Assembly: GCA_025558095.1 (NCBI GenBank)
Contig: JAIVFI010000013.1
Coordinates: 1-64,000 of the forward strand
Reading direction: 5' to 3'
DNA: 64,000 nucleotides
From: Hyaloraphidium curvatum
Lineage: Eukaryota; Monoblepharomycota; Hyaloraphidiomycetes; Hyaloraphidiales; Hyaloraphidiaceae
In this document: positions 10,816 through 22,411 of the stretch, piece by piece
Numbering within the stretch: the stretch's first letter is position 1
Layout: each line of letters begins with the position of its first letter
Notes under the pieces: generated by a model
Databases searched by the model: none
What the model saw: only the letters and a program-made list of their open reading frames with translations
Told to the model about the DNA's origin: nothing
Translations under genes and position numbers: made by a program

Positions 10816-11926
10816 ATGCCGGGGGCCCCCTCCATGGCCGCCTCCCCGCCGTCCCCCCACGCCCCGTCGCCGGGCCGCCTCCGCCGCGCGGCGTACAAGA
10901 ACCTGGCACACCTCGGCGGCGGCTCCGAGGGCACCGTGCGGCTGGTCCGCGACCGCCGGACGGGCGGCCTCCGCGCGCTCAAGAGCTCGCACGACGCGGC
11001 GCGGTGGCGCAGGGAGCGCGATGCGCTCGCCGCCGCGGGATGGCACCCCAACGTGGTGGCGATGGCCGAGGTGGGCCGTCCGAATCCGGAGTCACGTGCG
11101 GGACACGCGGTTGACCCCGATCCAATCCCCGCAGTCTTTTACATGCGGCGGCAAGTACTACATAGCGATGGAGTACTGTGCCGGCGGGGACCTGGAGACG
11201 CACCTGGAGGCCGTCGGCGGGCGGCTGGCAGAGGACGCCGCCCGGCCGCTGTTTGCCGCGCTCGCCCGCGCCCTCGCGTTCCTGCACTCCCGGGGCGTCG
11301 TGCACCGCGACGTCAAGCCGCAGAACGTGCTGCTCAGGGACCCTTCGAAGCTGGAGTCGGCCTGCCTGGCGGATTTCGGATCCGCCTTTGTCGAGGAGCC
11401 GCCGCAGGGCCCCTCGGACGACGCCCTCCCTCTTCCATCGAGCCTCCCCCCTTCCAGCCTCCCCCATCCATCATCCCTTCCCCCCTCCCCCGCCGCCTTC
11501 CCCTCGCCCCCGTCCTCCCTCTCCACCTTTGCCGCGATGCGCACCCTCGCCGGCACGCCGCACTACCTCGCCCCCGAGATCGTCCGCGGCATCCCGTACG
11601 GCCCGCAGGCGGACTGCTGGTCCCTCGGCGTGCTCGCGTACCGCACCCTCGTCGGACAGACGCCCTGGAGCGCCGCCGGCCTGCGCGGCCTCTTCGAACG
11701 GATCGCCGGATCGCACGAGCTCGCGTTCCCGCCCGGTCCCGCCGGGGTTTGGATCGCGGCGCTGATGCGGCCCGAGGCGGGGGAGCGCATGTCGGCGGAG
11801 GACGCGGCGGAACACCACTGGATCGCGGGGGAGGACGGATGGAAGGTCGCCGTGGACGGGGAGGGCGCGCTGGTGCTGGAGGACTTTGCGTTCCCGGGGG
11901 AGGAGGCGGACCTGGGGGATGGGTAG
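10816..11926 (+). CDS. Protein kinase C of the local family, Ser/Pro insert in activation segment
   Basis: Two-exon kinase. A GTGGGC intron (about 11068-11131) joins WHPNVVAMAE to SFTCGGKYYIAMEYCAGG. Motifs are LGGGSEGTVRL, ALKSS, WRRERDAL, HRDVKPQNVLL, DFGSAF and LAPEIV. Between DFG and APE there is an extra Ser/Pro-rich stretch of roughly 45 residues (PLPSSLPPSSLPHPSS and onward), longer than a normal activation segment. The C-terminal extension GWKVAVDGEGALVLED matches the other kinases, but the protein ends ADLGDG and lacks the DSG motif. It is more divergent than copies A and B and is probably an older member of the cluster. Confidence 0.85.
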
Positions 11927-12347
11927 GTCGGGCCGTGTTCGGCGTGATGCCAAACAGCGGCGCGTTTTCGACCATGCCAAGCCTCCCACGATCGCGGTGG
12001 TCCGACGGATGGTCGGGATCCCGGCAGGACACAAGCCAGCGGGAAGGCGCGGTGCCGCCGGAAGCCGTCCGCGTTTCAGGGAGGGGGCGCTCCGCAGGCG
12101 ATCCGGCGGACACGATAAGTCAACACGGTCGCGCGCCGTCAGCACCACGTGCCGGTGAACCAAGAGGCATCGAGAAGACAGCGAATGGACAACGGGCACA
12201 CATCGCTAGAATTAACAAGAGGCAATCTACGTCGCTAAGCTAACTGACAGTCAAGAAGTGCGAACATTCGGAGTCCGATGCCCCAGCTCCCGCCCAACCA
12301 CGATCATAGCCGGACGCGCCCATCGCCGCGTCACAAGGCACCCAACA
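11927..12347. other. Intergenic region (convergent 3' flanks)
   Basis: No gene seen; it separates the kinase from the minus-strand secreted-protein gene that converges on it. Confidence 0.4.
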
Positions 12348-13902
12348 TCATTCCAACGGCGTGCCTTCGCTCAGAGCTCGCGGGCTGTGCCGTATCGTCA
12401 GCCGAAGCGTATCCGATCGGCACCGGCATCGCCCACCCTTGACCCTCTTCCTGGCCGTCACCGCCGCGTCCGCCGAGCACGCCTGGTTGGCCGCAGTGCA
12501 GGTGGTCATGATTGGCGGGACGGGGAAGTCGGTCCTGGAGCACGTGCACGGCCCGCCAGAGGTGGTCCCGCAGCCGGTCGTGTAGCTGCCCCAGACGACC
12601 GAGACGGCGGCGACCATGGTGGAGGGGGCGGTGTTGAGGCAGTGGCAGTTTCCGGTGTAGACGCCGCAGACGGGGGTGCAGGCTCCTGCGGTGGGGCGGA
12701 AGCGGCGGAGATCAGGGCAAGGAAGCCGGACGCGCCGAGGTAGTGACGTACCGCCGCTGGTCACCGGGCTTGCTGCCTCGTTGCAGCCTCCACTGCATCC
12801 AACCGTTCCGGAGCGCGTGCAGGGGATGCTGCGGGTGCAGCCGGCGGGCGTGAAGCAGGTGTACGAAGCGCATCCGCCCTGCAAAGGTCGGCGGATGAAG
12901 CCGGGCGGGAGCCGGACGCAGCAGATCGCGGGCTCACCGAGACGGTGCAGTCGAAGGTCTGCGTCGGGGAATTCACTGAGGGGTGGGTACATGCGTCAGT
13001 GAGATGCCCGTGCGGCGGCGGCGGCGGCGGTGCGCACCCGAAGTCGGCGTGGCGGTGCAGCCGCCGTCGATGGAGCAACCCCTGGACCTACACGGCGGGC
13101 AGCCCAAGTCGGGCCCGTACGGCACGAGGGGGATGTTGGGGTTGGTGCACAGCGTCGTGCCCTCGCCCTGCGGGGTGGGAGAATGCGGCGGTCAACGCGG
13201 TGCTGGACGGAGGCCCAGCAGGGGCGACGTACGGCGTGGATCTGGATCGGACCCGACGTCTTGTGCACGTCGTAGACCCCGGGGACGCTGAAGCATACGG
13301 TGAAGCCGGAGGTGCCGACGCTCGAGCTAATGTCGAACTTGAGGTTGCCGTCCTTGATTTCCTGTCGGCGGGCGGGCGGCTGGAGGTCAGGTGCCGAGGG
13401 CCGGCGGGTGCGGAGGGCGGGAAACGCACGACGGTGGCTGGCCCGCTTTCGATGGTCGGGAGTGTGCTGAGCGGCCACGGGAACTGGAAGTACGATGCGG
13501 AGGCGCGAGCGAGGCCTCAGCCGCATCGCAGTCAGGCGCCCGCACCGCGCCGCAAAACCCACCGCAGGACGGAACCGTCGGGCCAGAGAACGCAAGGCAG
13601 AGGATGGTCTTGCACACGTTGTCTCCGCCGCAGGCAGGGTTGTAGGTCACTGTCCTGTCCACCGACACCGTCGTCCACCCGTCGCAGGTGCAACCGGACC
13701 CGCCGCTGCCGCCGACGCCCGAACCGGTTCCCGAGCCGGTGCCGGTGCCGGTGCCGCTGGCGACGGTCTGTGCGGCGGAGAGCGAGGCGAGCGCTGTCGA
13801 GGAGGGCGCGAACGACGGGTCAGAGGTTGTTGGCACGGCGGCCGGGTGCCACGCACCGAACAGCGCCGCGGCACCGAGAGCAAGAGCCGTGTAAAGTTTC
13901 AT
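12348..13902 (-). CDS. Cysteine-rich secreted protein, divergent paralogue 1
   Basis: Starts with a signal peptide (MKLYTALALGAAALFGAWH...) followed by a GTGTGTGSGTGSG linker. Downstream are many cysteine motifs spread over several small exons: SGCTCDGWTTV, NPACGGDNVCKTILCL, SGFTVCFSVPGVYDV, DLGCPPCRSRGCSIDGGC, CASYTCFTPAGC, CSGGCNEAASPVTSGG, CTPVCGVYTGNCHCL and a final SVVWGSYTTGCGTTSGGPCTC. The last exon runs to the stop at 12348. The same order of motifs occurs in the plus-strand gene at 14606, so the two are paralogues transcribed away from each other. No known family is recognised; it is probably extracellular and disulfide-rich. Exact intron borders in the middle third are uncertain. 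Confidence 0.72.
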
Positions 13903-14605
13903 GTTGACGCGCTTGTGCTCAGAAAATGAAAATCGGTCGACGGGCGCGGTGACGGGAGTGGCGACGAGTCGTTCGGGGGAATCACTCCTCATCGACTCGA
14001 ACGCCCCAAGACAGCCTGAACTGGAACGGCCTACTGCGACCATTTCCCGGTCCGAATCAATACGGAGATGATGTGGGGGTTGTGCATATCCACTCTGCGC
14101 ACGCCATCCGGCTAGGCGTGCATGGATTCGAGGCAACCGAGAAGCCACCAACGACCCAGTCACCACCCAATCCACTACCATCCCCTCCCTGAACCGCGGA
14201 CGGCTTCCGCGGCACCGCGCCTTCCCGCTGCCGGGTATCCTGCCGGCGATATGAACCTGCTTCCTGTCGTCGAACGCCTCTTGGTTCAACGGCACGCGGT
14301 GGTGACGGTGCGCGACAGAGTTTTCACGTCCGCCGGATCGGCCGCGGGGATGCCGCCATCCACAGCGTCCGCATCCCTGCGGGCTCGTTCCGGACTGCCG
14401 CTCGGCGTTTCGGAGACGGAAACACGCTGGGAAGTGCGGATCGTTTTTCGCCGCGGGAACTTCCACGGCCTGGTGGACGCTGACAGTGCGTAACGACTCA
14501 CGAGGTTCCCGCCTGCCCTGCGTCGACTCGACGCCCCAATAAAAGGGGCACCCCCCAACCCGCGCTCCCCACCCATCACTCGCTCCCGCCCGCATCATCG
14601 CCGCC
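13903..14605. promoter_or_regulatory. Shared divergent promoter of the two Cys-rich secreted-protein genes
   Basis: About 700 bp between two divergent start codons, with no coding region. The palindrome GCGTCGACTCGACGC (14520-14534) is followed by an AATAAAAG TATA-like box at 14538-14545, about 60 bp before the plus-strand ATG. On the other side CTCATCGACTC lies at 13988-13998, 86 bp from the minus-strand start. Both contain the heptamer TCGACTC/GAGTCGA. Promoter function is inferred. Confidence 0.45.
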
Positions 14606-16027
14606 ATGAAGCTCTCGACCGCGCTCGCCATCGGCGCCGCGGCGCTGCTCGGTGCGCGCCGCCCCGCCCGCGCGCCCCGCAGATCTGACTCCTCCTCCCC
14701 GCAGCGCTCGCCTCCCTCGCCGCCGCGCAGGTCGGCACCGGCACCGGCACAGGCTCGGGCAGCGGCTCCGGCTGCACCTGCGACGGGTGGAAGGACGTGA
14801 CGGTGACCAGCACGGTGACCTACGACCCGGCGTGTGGCGGAAACTGCAAGACGAAGATTTGCCTGACGTTCACCGGCCCGACGGTCCCGACCTGCGGTGG
14901 GTGTCGGCGCGGCCGTGCAGCCGCCGCCGGTGATTGACTCCCCGGTTCCGCTGCGCAGACATTTCGTATTTCCAGTTCAAGTGGGATTTCGCGACGCTCC
15001 CGACCATCGAAAGCGGTCCCGCCACCAGCATCGTGCGTATCCCTCCCTCCCTTTTCCACTCGGCCTCGCTGACCCGCCGCCGCCACCAGGACATCAAGGA
15101 CGGCAAGCTCAAGCTGGACATCAACTCGGGCACCTCCGGCTTCACCGTGTGCTTCAGCGTCCCCGGAATCTACGCCACGGCGCCGACGACCGGCGGGATC
15201 GAGATCCACGCGGTGCGTCGCCTCCCGGATGCAGCCGACACTCGGTGCGCTGACCGCTCCCGCCGCCCGCAGGGCCAGGGTCAGACCCTGTGCACCAACC
15301 CCTTCAACCCGCCCGTGCCCACCGGCTCCGACCTCGGCTGCCCTCCGTGCAGGTCCAGGTCGTGCTCCGTCGGGGGTGGCTGCACCGCCACGCCGGCGTC
15401 CGGTGCGTCGGCTTCTTCGCATGCGCGCCGGAACCCGCTGATGCACCGTGCTCCCCGCAGTGAGCCCCGCCACGCAGACCTTCGACTGCTCCGTCGCCGT
15501 GCGTTCCCAGCCCCTCGCCCGCCCGGCCCGCGCTGATCCGTCCGCCCACCGCAGCCCGGCTGCGCAAAGTACACCTGCAACACCCCCGCCAGCTGCACCC
15601 GCACCGTGCCCTGCGCCCGCTCCGGAACCTCGGGATGCACGGCCAGCTGCAACGAGCTCGCCACCCCGGTGACCAGCGGCGGTGCGCGTCCCCGTCCGCC
15701 GCCGGACGGTGCGATCGCTGACCCCGCACCCCCTGCGCAGGAGCCTGCACCCCGGTCTGCGGCAACGACTTTTCCGGCTGCACCTGCACCAACTCGCCCG
15801 CCGCCACCGTGACCGCCGCCGTCTCGGTGGTCTGGGGCTCCTACACCTCGGGCTGCACCTCGACCTCGGGCGGGCCGTGCACATGCGTCCGCACCGACAT
15901 CCCCGGCACGGCCATCAGCAGCACGTGCACGGCGGGGCAGACGTGCTCGGAGGATGCGGCCGTGACGATGAGGAGGAGGGTCAAGGGTGGGTTCGAGGGC
16001 GATCGGGGCCGTCTTGGGCGGGGCTGA
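14606..16027 (+). CDS. Cysteine-rich secreted protein, divergent paralogue 2
   Basis: The signal peptide MKLSTALAIGAAALLG ends at a GTGCGC intron; the next exon gives LASLAAAQ, then a GTGTGTGSGSGSG linker and SGCTCDGWKDV. Later exons encode DPACGGNCKTKICLTF, IFQFKWDFATLPTIESGP, SGFTVCFSVPGIYAT, DLGCPPCRSRSCSVGGGC, CAKYTCNTPASC, CTASCNELATPVTSGG, CTPVCGNDFSGCTC, and the last exon VWGSYTSGCTSTSGGPCTC to the stop. Introns are 50-90 nt with GTG starts and CAG ends. The cysteine pattern matches the minus-strand gene at 12348-13902. It is probably secreted; possible cell-wall or effector-like roles are speculation. Confidence 0.75.
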
Positions 16028-16308
16028 TGACCTTGCGATCCGCAGCCCGCGAGCTCTAGAGGCAAGCGGCATCCTGGCATCGGAGAGCAGGATCTTGGGC
16101 GCCTTGAGACGCGGCATTCAGCGCGTCGGGCGATGTTTTGGGTGACCGCGGGCTCCGGGTGCCCGTGATCTGCATGGCTCTTGGGGCGGGACCAGCGGTG
16201 TACACGGGTTACAATGCGACGTTATCTCGCCCATCTGCTTCCCGGCTGCCATATCGCCCGCGTGCCTATGCGATTCCTGGTCGTTCTCCTTCCCGATCCG
16301 ACGGCAAG

Positions 16309-18345
16309 ATGGGCTTCCGTTCGACGCGCTTCGGTCTGGCAAGGGATCGCACCTCCACCTACTTGCCCCCGTCCTTCCACGCCGCGATGGACGCCGCCCT
16401 GGCGCGCCGCCAGATCTGGGAAACCGTTTACCTCACCTACGCCCGCGGCATGGACCGTAACCACAACCAGCTGCAGGCAGACTCGTTCTGGGACGAAGGG
16501 GAAGGGGGAGGGAAGGCCGCGATGATGCACAGCGCGAGCTTCCACGGCACGGTGGGCCGCCTCCGATTTGCGCCGGTGGTGGGCTGATTTCGGCGGGCGA
16601 GCAGAAGAAGGAGCTGCTGGGGAAGGGCCTCGGCGGGTTCGAGAAGCTCGTGGGCACCACCAGCGCGGTGTCTCCCACGCGGCCCCTGACCCGGAACCCG
16701 CCCCCGTGCCAGTACCAGCGCATCCGCCACCCGATCCACAACCACTTTATCAGGGTCGACGTCGCGCGCGGCCGCGCCGTGGCCGAGACCTACTTCCACG
16801 ACGGGTACTGGTTCTACTCGGACGAGGCCAACACGCGGAGCAGCAGGGAGCCGGCGCCGGGGATCGGCACGCTCACGGTGCGGGAGCTTGTGGGGCGGTA
16901 TGCGGACGAGCTGGAGCTCAGGGAGGGGAGATGGAAGTTCACGTGGGTTCCTTTCTCCGTGCCGCGTCCGTGCCGTGCTGACGCCCCGCGGCGTGCAGTT
17001 CTCGCACCGTCATGTTCGACTTTTCCCGCATTGACGCCATCCCCGCCTCGCTGCTGCCCGCCGTCGAGCCCTTCGTCTCGGGCTTCAAGCAGGGCACCCG
17101 GCTCCCCAACGGCGAGGGCTCCTTCCTGCGCGACCCCTCCTTCGCCGTTCTCCCCGCCCGCCCGGCGCCGGCCAAGGACGCGGGGGAACTCCTCGAAAAG
17201 GCGCGGATCGAGCAGCTCGTCGCGGTCTGGACGAGGGAGCTGGACAGGTGGCTGATGGCGCCCGGGAAGCTCGAGGCCGAGGCGGGCGGGTACTTTGCCC
17301 CCGGTGCGGCGGTCGAGGACGGCACCACGGCGGCGGTCGCGCCGGCCGAATACGTTGCCAACCTCCGAGCGCAGGCGGGGAGGTTCAAGCTTCTCGACCG
17401 CACCTCGGTGATCAGCAACCACCTCATCCACATGACCGGCCCGGACACGGCCGTGGGCGAGGTCTACATCGACCTGCACCTCGTGGTGCCCGACCTCGCG
17501 GCGTTCAACCCCGCCGAGAGCAACAAGGGCGTCCCCGGCAGGCTGTGGTTCGCGGGCCGGTACGCGGACGAGTACGCCAAGGGAAATGACGGAAAATGGC
17601 GGTTCCTCCGGCGCACGATGATCCAGGATTGGTCGAGGATGGTGCCGCACAAGCGCGGGCTGGCGGCGTCGCAGGCGGGCAGGTTCACCCCCGGCAGCTT
17701 CTCCGACCCCGCCTCGGACCCGTCCGTCGGGTTCCTCCCCACCGCCGACATCCGCGCCCCCGAGATGGCCGACCTCCCCCGGCTCGCGGCGGTCCAGGAC
17801 GCCCTGCACACCTACACCCGCGGCATCGACCGGCGCGACCCGTCGCTGATCACCGCCGCCTACCATCCCGGCGCGTACGACGACCACGGGCCGTACAAGG
17901 GCACCGCCGAGGGGTTCGTCAAGTGGGCTGATGCCGGGTTGGAGGCCATTGAGGGGTGCCACCACGGGATCACGGGGAGCGTGGTGGTGCTCGACGGGGA
18001 GAAGAAGGCGAGGGCCGAGACGAGGGTGGTGGAGAGGGCGTGGTACGGCAAGGACGGGAACGAGAGCGTGAGGTGGTTCGTGGGGAGGTACCTGGACGTG
18101 CTCGAGGAGAGGGAGCAGGGCTGGAAGATCGCGTGGGTGCAACGCAGCGGGCCCGCGAGAAACTGCTGATCCGATCGCGGGGCAGGTCGAGGGTCGTGGT
18201 GCTGGATTGGAGCGTGATCGATCCCGTGGTCGCCAAGCCGACGGAAAAGTGGAAGGCCATGTTCGAGGTCGGGACGAGGGACGCGACGGATCTGGCGGCG
18301 CGGACGCTGGCCAAGCTGGACGAGGGCGGGCCGGCCAAGCTGTGA
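16309..18345 (+). CDS. Protein with three SnoaL-like (NTF2-fold) domains
   Basis: Three consecutive SnoaL/NTF2-like units in one spliced reading frame. Unit 1 begins about AALARRQIWETVYLTYARGMDR and ends GRWKFTSRTVMFDF. Unit 2 spans ARIEQLVAVWTRELDRW to GKWRFLRRTMIQDW. Unit 3 spans LAAVQDALHTYTRGIDRRD to GWKIASRVVVLDW. Each ends with the family's 'W+(I/F)..R.V..DW' strand. Introns (GTGGGC near 16543, GTGGGT near 16943, GTGGGT near 18130) join the pieces exactly; in units 1 and 3 the intron sits at the same place in the closing strand, supporting internal triplication. SnoaL-like folds serve as small cyclases, isomerases or hydroxylases, often on polyketides or steroids; the substrate here is unknown. 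The start at 16309 is the best ATG, but 16387 is possible. Confidence 0.78.
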
Positions 18346-18673
18346 TCGGGCGGAAGGAACGTCGTCGACGTCGACATTTTGGAATCGGAGGTTCGTTAAA
18401 TGTTGTCTGGGAATAGGTTGCGGAGCAACCCGGGACGGACTGGACGGTTCCTGGAGCCTCGCACTCCGCAAGCCGATAAACACGCCTACCCAGCCTCCGG
18501 CGCCCGATCCTCACCGGATTCGAAACATGCGGGACCTGAAGTGGTTTTCCCGTCTACGACCGGGCCGAAAAGACCAGAGTTTCAAGAGATCCGGGAGGGG
18601 AGACACTGCCAGGCATTCGGGACGGGCGGTGCAATCCGCTCCGGCCCGCAAACCGTCCCGCGTGACCGCGCCC

Positions 18674-19414
18674 ATGTCCTACGCGGACGACGACGAGCCG
18701 CTGCCCGCCTACGCGGCGATCGCCGAGCCGGCGCCGCCGCCGCGGTACGCTGCCCCGGGCGGCGAGGGCCCGCCGGCGTACCGCGGGCCGGCCGAGCCGC
18801 TCGCGCCGCCGCGGAGGGCCACGTGGAGCGCCGGCGGGCGCGAGGGCCGCGAACTGGACTGGGAGCTGAGACGCGCGCAGAGGGAGGAGAGGGAGGGCGA
18901 GGTGGGCTGCTGCCGCCGCCGCGTGGACCGGTCTGACCTCTCGCCCACGCCGACGTGGCCCCCGGTCGACGCACTCCTCCTCCCATTATTTGTCCTTAAA
19001 TTCGTCGGATTTGGTTGTTTTTGGCTTCAGCTGAGGAACCGCCTCCTCGCCGAGTCGATCGCCGCCCTCTCCGCCCCCCGTCCGCGCCCGCCCGTGCGGC
19101 TCTCCTGCACCCCCTCCCCCGAGCAGGACGAGGCGGACGAGCAGCTCCGCCGGCTGCGCCGCGCCTCGGCAACGCTGGCCTCCGGCTCCGCACGCCGCGC
19201 GCACGCCATCGTGACGGGTCGGATCCCGCCCGGGCGCGTGGAGGCGGCGGCGGGGGAGCTGAGGCGGCACGCCGAGAGGGGGAAGGAAATGGAGAGGGCG
19301 ATCGCGAGGGGCGAGTACGAGGCGGGGGGGAAGGTGCGGGCGGAGGTTCCGCCGCCGCCGGCGCAGGACCACGGGTCGCTCCTGGGGAGGGTCAAGAGGA
19401 TGGTTCTGTGGTGA
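18674..19414 (+). CDS. Pro-rich N-terminus with charged helical C-terminus, unknown function
   Basis: No family recognised. Exon 1 begins MSYADDDEPLPAYAAI and is rich in Pro, Ala and Tyr (PPAYRGP, PPPRYAAP), resembling short ligands for WW or SH3 domains. A GTGGGC intron of about 130 nt with a T-rich 3' end (about 18900-19030) is inferred because exon 1 ends EEREGE and exon 2 resumes LRNRLLAESIAALSA. The rest is highly charged and helical (EQLRRLRRASATLASGS, GELRRHAERGKEMERAI), probably a coiled coil. If unspliced, a hydrophobic segment (LLLPLFVLKFVGFGCFWLQL) would appear; the intron reading seems more likely but is not proven. Two genes in this window encode WW domains, so an interaction is conceivable but untested. 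Confidence 0.55.
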   Translation: MSYADDDEPLPAYAAIAEPAPPPRYAAPGGEGPPAYRGPAEPLAPPRRATWSAGGREGRELDWELRRAQREEREGEVGCCRRRVDRSDLSPTPTWPPVDALLLPLFVLKFVGFGCFWLQLRNRLLAESIAALSAPRPRPPVRLSCTPSPEQDEADEQLRRLRRASATLASGSARRAHAIVTGRIPPGRVEAAAGELRRHAERGKEMERAIARGEYEAGGKVRAEVPPPPAQDHGSLLGRVKRMVLW

Positions 19415-20524
19415 GGGAGCCAGAGCACGACTCGGGGACACGTGGGACACTCATGGGGGCACGGAAGGGGGGCGAGAGCTGATGCCGGGGGGACTAAACC
19501 AAGGACAACTGCGGAACGCGACGGCAGGATTCGTCACGCCGCCATTACATACGGGCAGCTTCCAGCTGCCCGCTCGGGGCCGCCTGCGGAGGGGTCGGTG
19601 GTCCCCCATTGCGCATCTTGACTTTTGCGCGCTCGAGAAGATGAAGATGAGATGATTGCAGCATGCTTCCTATTGTACAGGTGGCCGATAGCAGACTTCT
19701 GAACAGCTGAGGACTGGTCCGTCCCCGTTGCTGACCCGCTGGCCCGATCCGCTGGCACGGGCTTGTGTACAGTCCCGTCGTGAAATCGGGCCCGGATGCC
19801 AAGGCATGTGACGGCTGTCGGGGTCGGTCGGTCCTTCCGTTCGTGCCGCCCCGGGCGCCTGGGCGGGGGACCGCCCCGCACGAGCAACGTCCCGCCCAAT
19901 CTAATCGGACCCGGTCCTCGGCCCTGCGTCCGTCTTCCGTTCCGCTCCCCGGGGGAGTGTAGCAGATTTAGCCTATCTGCGCTGTGCGCCAAGCCAGGCC
20001 CGGATCGGTCGAGCCCGGACAGCCGTCCCCTGGGGGTCCTCTCCGCGCTCCCGACGCACGCGCCGTTTCGCAAGGATCGTGCGGATTCCCGTTCCGGGAC
20101 GCCGCGGTGGGGATTGGTGGCTGGAGCCATCGGAGCGCGGGTTCGCCACAGCGCCCGATCGCCGATTCCTTGGGGAAGGACGCAGGCGGGAATCGTCGCC
20201 GTCGACCGGGGAGGCGACCGAGCGGCACGAGGGTGGGCTAACACGATCACCGATAGTTAAACCGCCCATCTTCCGGACTTGGGAGCCGATGAAGGCGGCC
20301 GTGTCGAACGCGGCCGGGGGAGGGAGCAGCGGTCCCTAGCTGGCTGTGCTCCCAACCACTCGGGGGTGGAGTTGACGTCACAATCACCCCCCAATACCCT
20401 CACGTGCCGCCGAAGCCGACCGCGGGCGGGGCGGTGCGCACGGCGGCACGGACAGGCGCGGCGACGGCCCGCGCGCCCGCTGCCGACCGGGCGGGGGCGG
20501 CACCGCCCGTCCCCCTCCGCAGCC
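19415..20524. other. Intergenic region, 1.1 kb
   Basis: Open frames on both strands have no domain content or consistent splice sites. No RNA gene is recognised. The region includes the promoter of the next kinase. Confidence 0.4.
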
Positions 20525-22050
20525 ATGCCGGCCGGCAGCGAGTCGCTGGGGCGCCCGCCGCCGCCGGCAGAGGACCCCGCGTACGCACACGGGCTGCAGC
20601 GGAGGGCGCAGTTCCGCACGGTGCGGCGGCTGGGCACCGGCACGCAGGCCACGGTGCGGCTGGCGCTGTACACCCCCACCGGCCAGGCCTTCGCGGTCAA
20701 GGCGTTCAGGAGGCCAAAGAGGCCGCTGTCGGCGTCGGCGGCGACGCTGAAGACCGCCGGGCCGGAAAGCGGCGTGACGGCGGAGCTGCTGGTCCGCCGG
20801 CGGTTGCAGCTGGCAGGACCCCACCCGTGCCAGGAGCACATCGTCAAGCTCTACGAGGTGCGTTCCCTGCCGCCCTGGGTTGTTTTGGAAGTCGTCCTAA
20901 CTCCCATTCTCAGCACTTTGTGACCGAGGAAAAGGCGTACCTGGTCTTTGAGCTGTGCGCGGGCATGGACCTCCAGCACTGCATGCAGGCCCGCGGCGGC
21001 TGCTTCCCCGAGGACGAGGCCCGCCCCATCATCGCCACCGTGCTGCGCACGCTGACGTACCTGCACGGCATCGGCATCGTCCACCGCGACGTCAAGCCGG
21101 CCAACATCCTCGTGCGCGATCCCAACAGGATCGCCGAGACACTGTGCCTCGCCGACTTTGGCGGCGCGTTCGTGGCGGATGTGGTCCCCGGCGCCCTGCG
21201 ACACCCGTCGGCGTCGTCCCTGGGATCCGTCACCCTCGCAGGCTCGGGCTCGCTGGCGGGCTCCTCGGGCACCATCTCCACCCCGACATCTCCGGTCGGC
21301 CCCGATCTCCCCTCACCCTTCCGCGCTTCCTCGGCCGCCGTCATCCAATCGCGGCCCATGCCGCCTGGCCTCCTCCTCCCACGCCGCTCATCATCCGCGC
21401 TGATGCTCGTTACCAACACCGCTCCTCTGTCTGGGATACCCACGGCACCTCCATTCCCCTTTCTCCAGCCCACCGGCACCTCATCCACCGATCTCGGTGC
21501 GCAATACTCCACCTCCCCGCCGACCACGTTCCGCAGCCCCCTCGCTCGCTCCGACTCGGAGCCGGCCCTCGGCTCCTCCCCCATCCTCCAACCGACCGCC
21601 CCGCGGGACCACCCCCTCACCATGCACACCATCACCGGCACCCCCTACTTCCTCCCCCCCGAACTGGTCATGGGCCTGCCGTACGGCCCCAAGGTCGACT
21701 GCTGGGCGCTGGGCTGCACCGCGCACGCGGTCCTCGTGGGCGAGACCCCCTTCGCGAGCGCCGCCAACCTCGCGGAGCTGTACGGCATGATCCAAGCCGG
21801 CGAGCTGCATCTCCCCGGGAGCGTGTCGGACGAGGCGCGGGGGTTCCTGTCGATGCTGCTGCAGCCCGATCCGGCGGCCAGGGCGTCGGCGGCGGCGGCG
21901 CTGGGGCATCCCTGGCTGGCCGGGGAGGGGTACGAGGTGACGATGAACGAGAAGGGGGAGCTGGTGCTCGCGGATCCGCGGATTAGGACGGACTCGGGGT
22001 TCGGGGAGGAGGAGAGCGCGTGGGCGCCGGGGTGGAGCGTGAGGGTGTGA
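20525..22050 (+). CDS. Protein kinase D of the local family, very long activation-segment insert
   Basis: Two-exon kinase; a GTGCGT intron (about 20859-20912) joins EHIVKLYE to HFVTEEKAYLVFELC. Motifs are LGTGTQATVRL, AVKAF, HRDVKPANILV, DFGGAF, and ITGTPYFLPPEL in place of APE. Between DFG and the PPE motif lie roughly 155 extra residues rich in Ser, Thr and Pro (for example SASSLGSVTLAGSGSLAGSS), about five times a normal activation segment. No intron with good borders would remove this stretch cleanly, though that cannot be excluded. The C-terminal extension GYEVTMNEKGELVLAD is shared with the other kinases. It is followed by RTDSGFGEEES, where acidic residues replace the last Ser of DSGxxS. 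Confidence 0.85.
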
Positions 22051-22411
22051 GGGAAAGAGGGGACGGTCGGGCGTGGGGGACGTCGGGGTTGGACATGACA
22101 TCTGCAAATGAAACTTGATCCGAGGGCTCTGCGAGTCGGCGGTATGGCTTGATTCGTCTGTCGCTGGAAGCTTCAAGCATGACGATCCATCTCGTCCGAT
22201 TGTCCGGTTTCCTTCAAAGAAATCAGATGATTCGAGAAGTGTTGGCGCTGGATGCTATATTAAAGCAGGGGGGCAGGATTGACCGAAGTGCGTAGTACGC
22301 GGAAGGGGTCAAAGGGCGCACGGGCTGGAGCGATATCGTTGGATTGCTCGCTGTACCCGCTGAAAAGGGACCTCGGCCGCCGGTGCCCTGGGGCATTCCG
22401 CGCCCGTTGCG
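22051..22411. other. Intergenic region
   Basis: No gene is supported; AT content rises near 22200-22270 (TGCTATATTAAAGC), which may be promoter sequence of the following gene. Confidence 0.4.
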
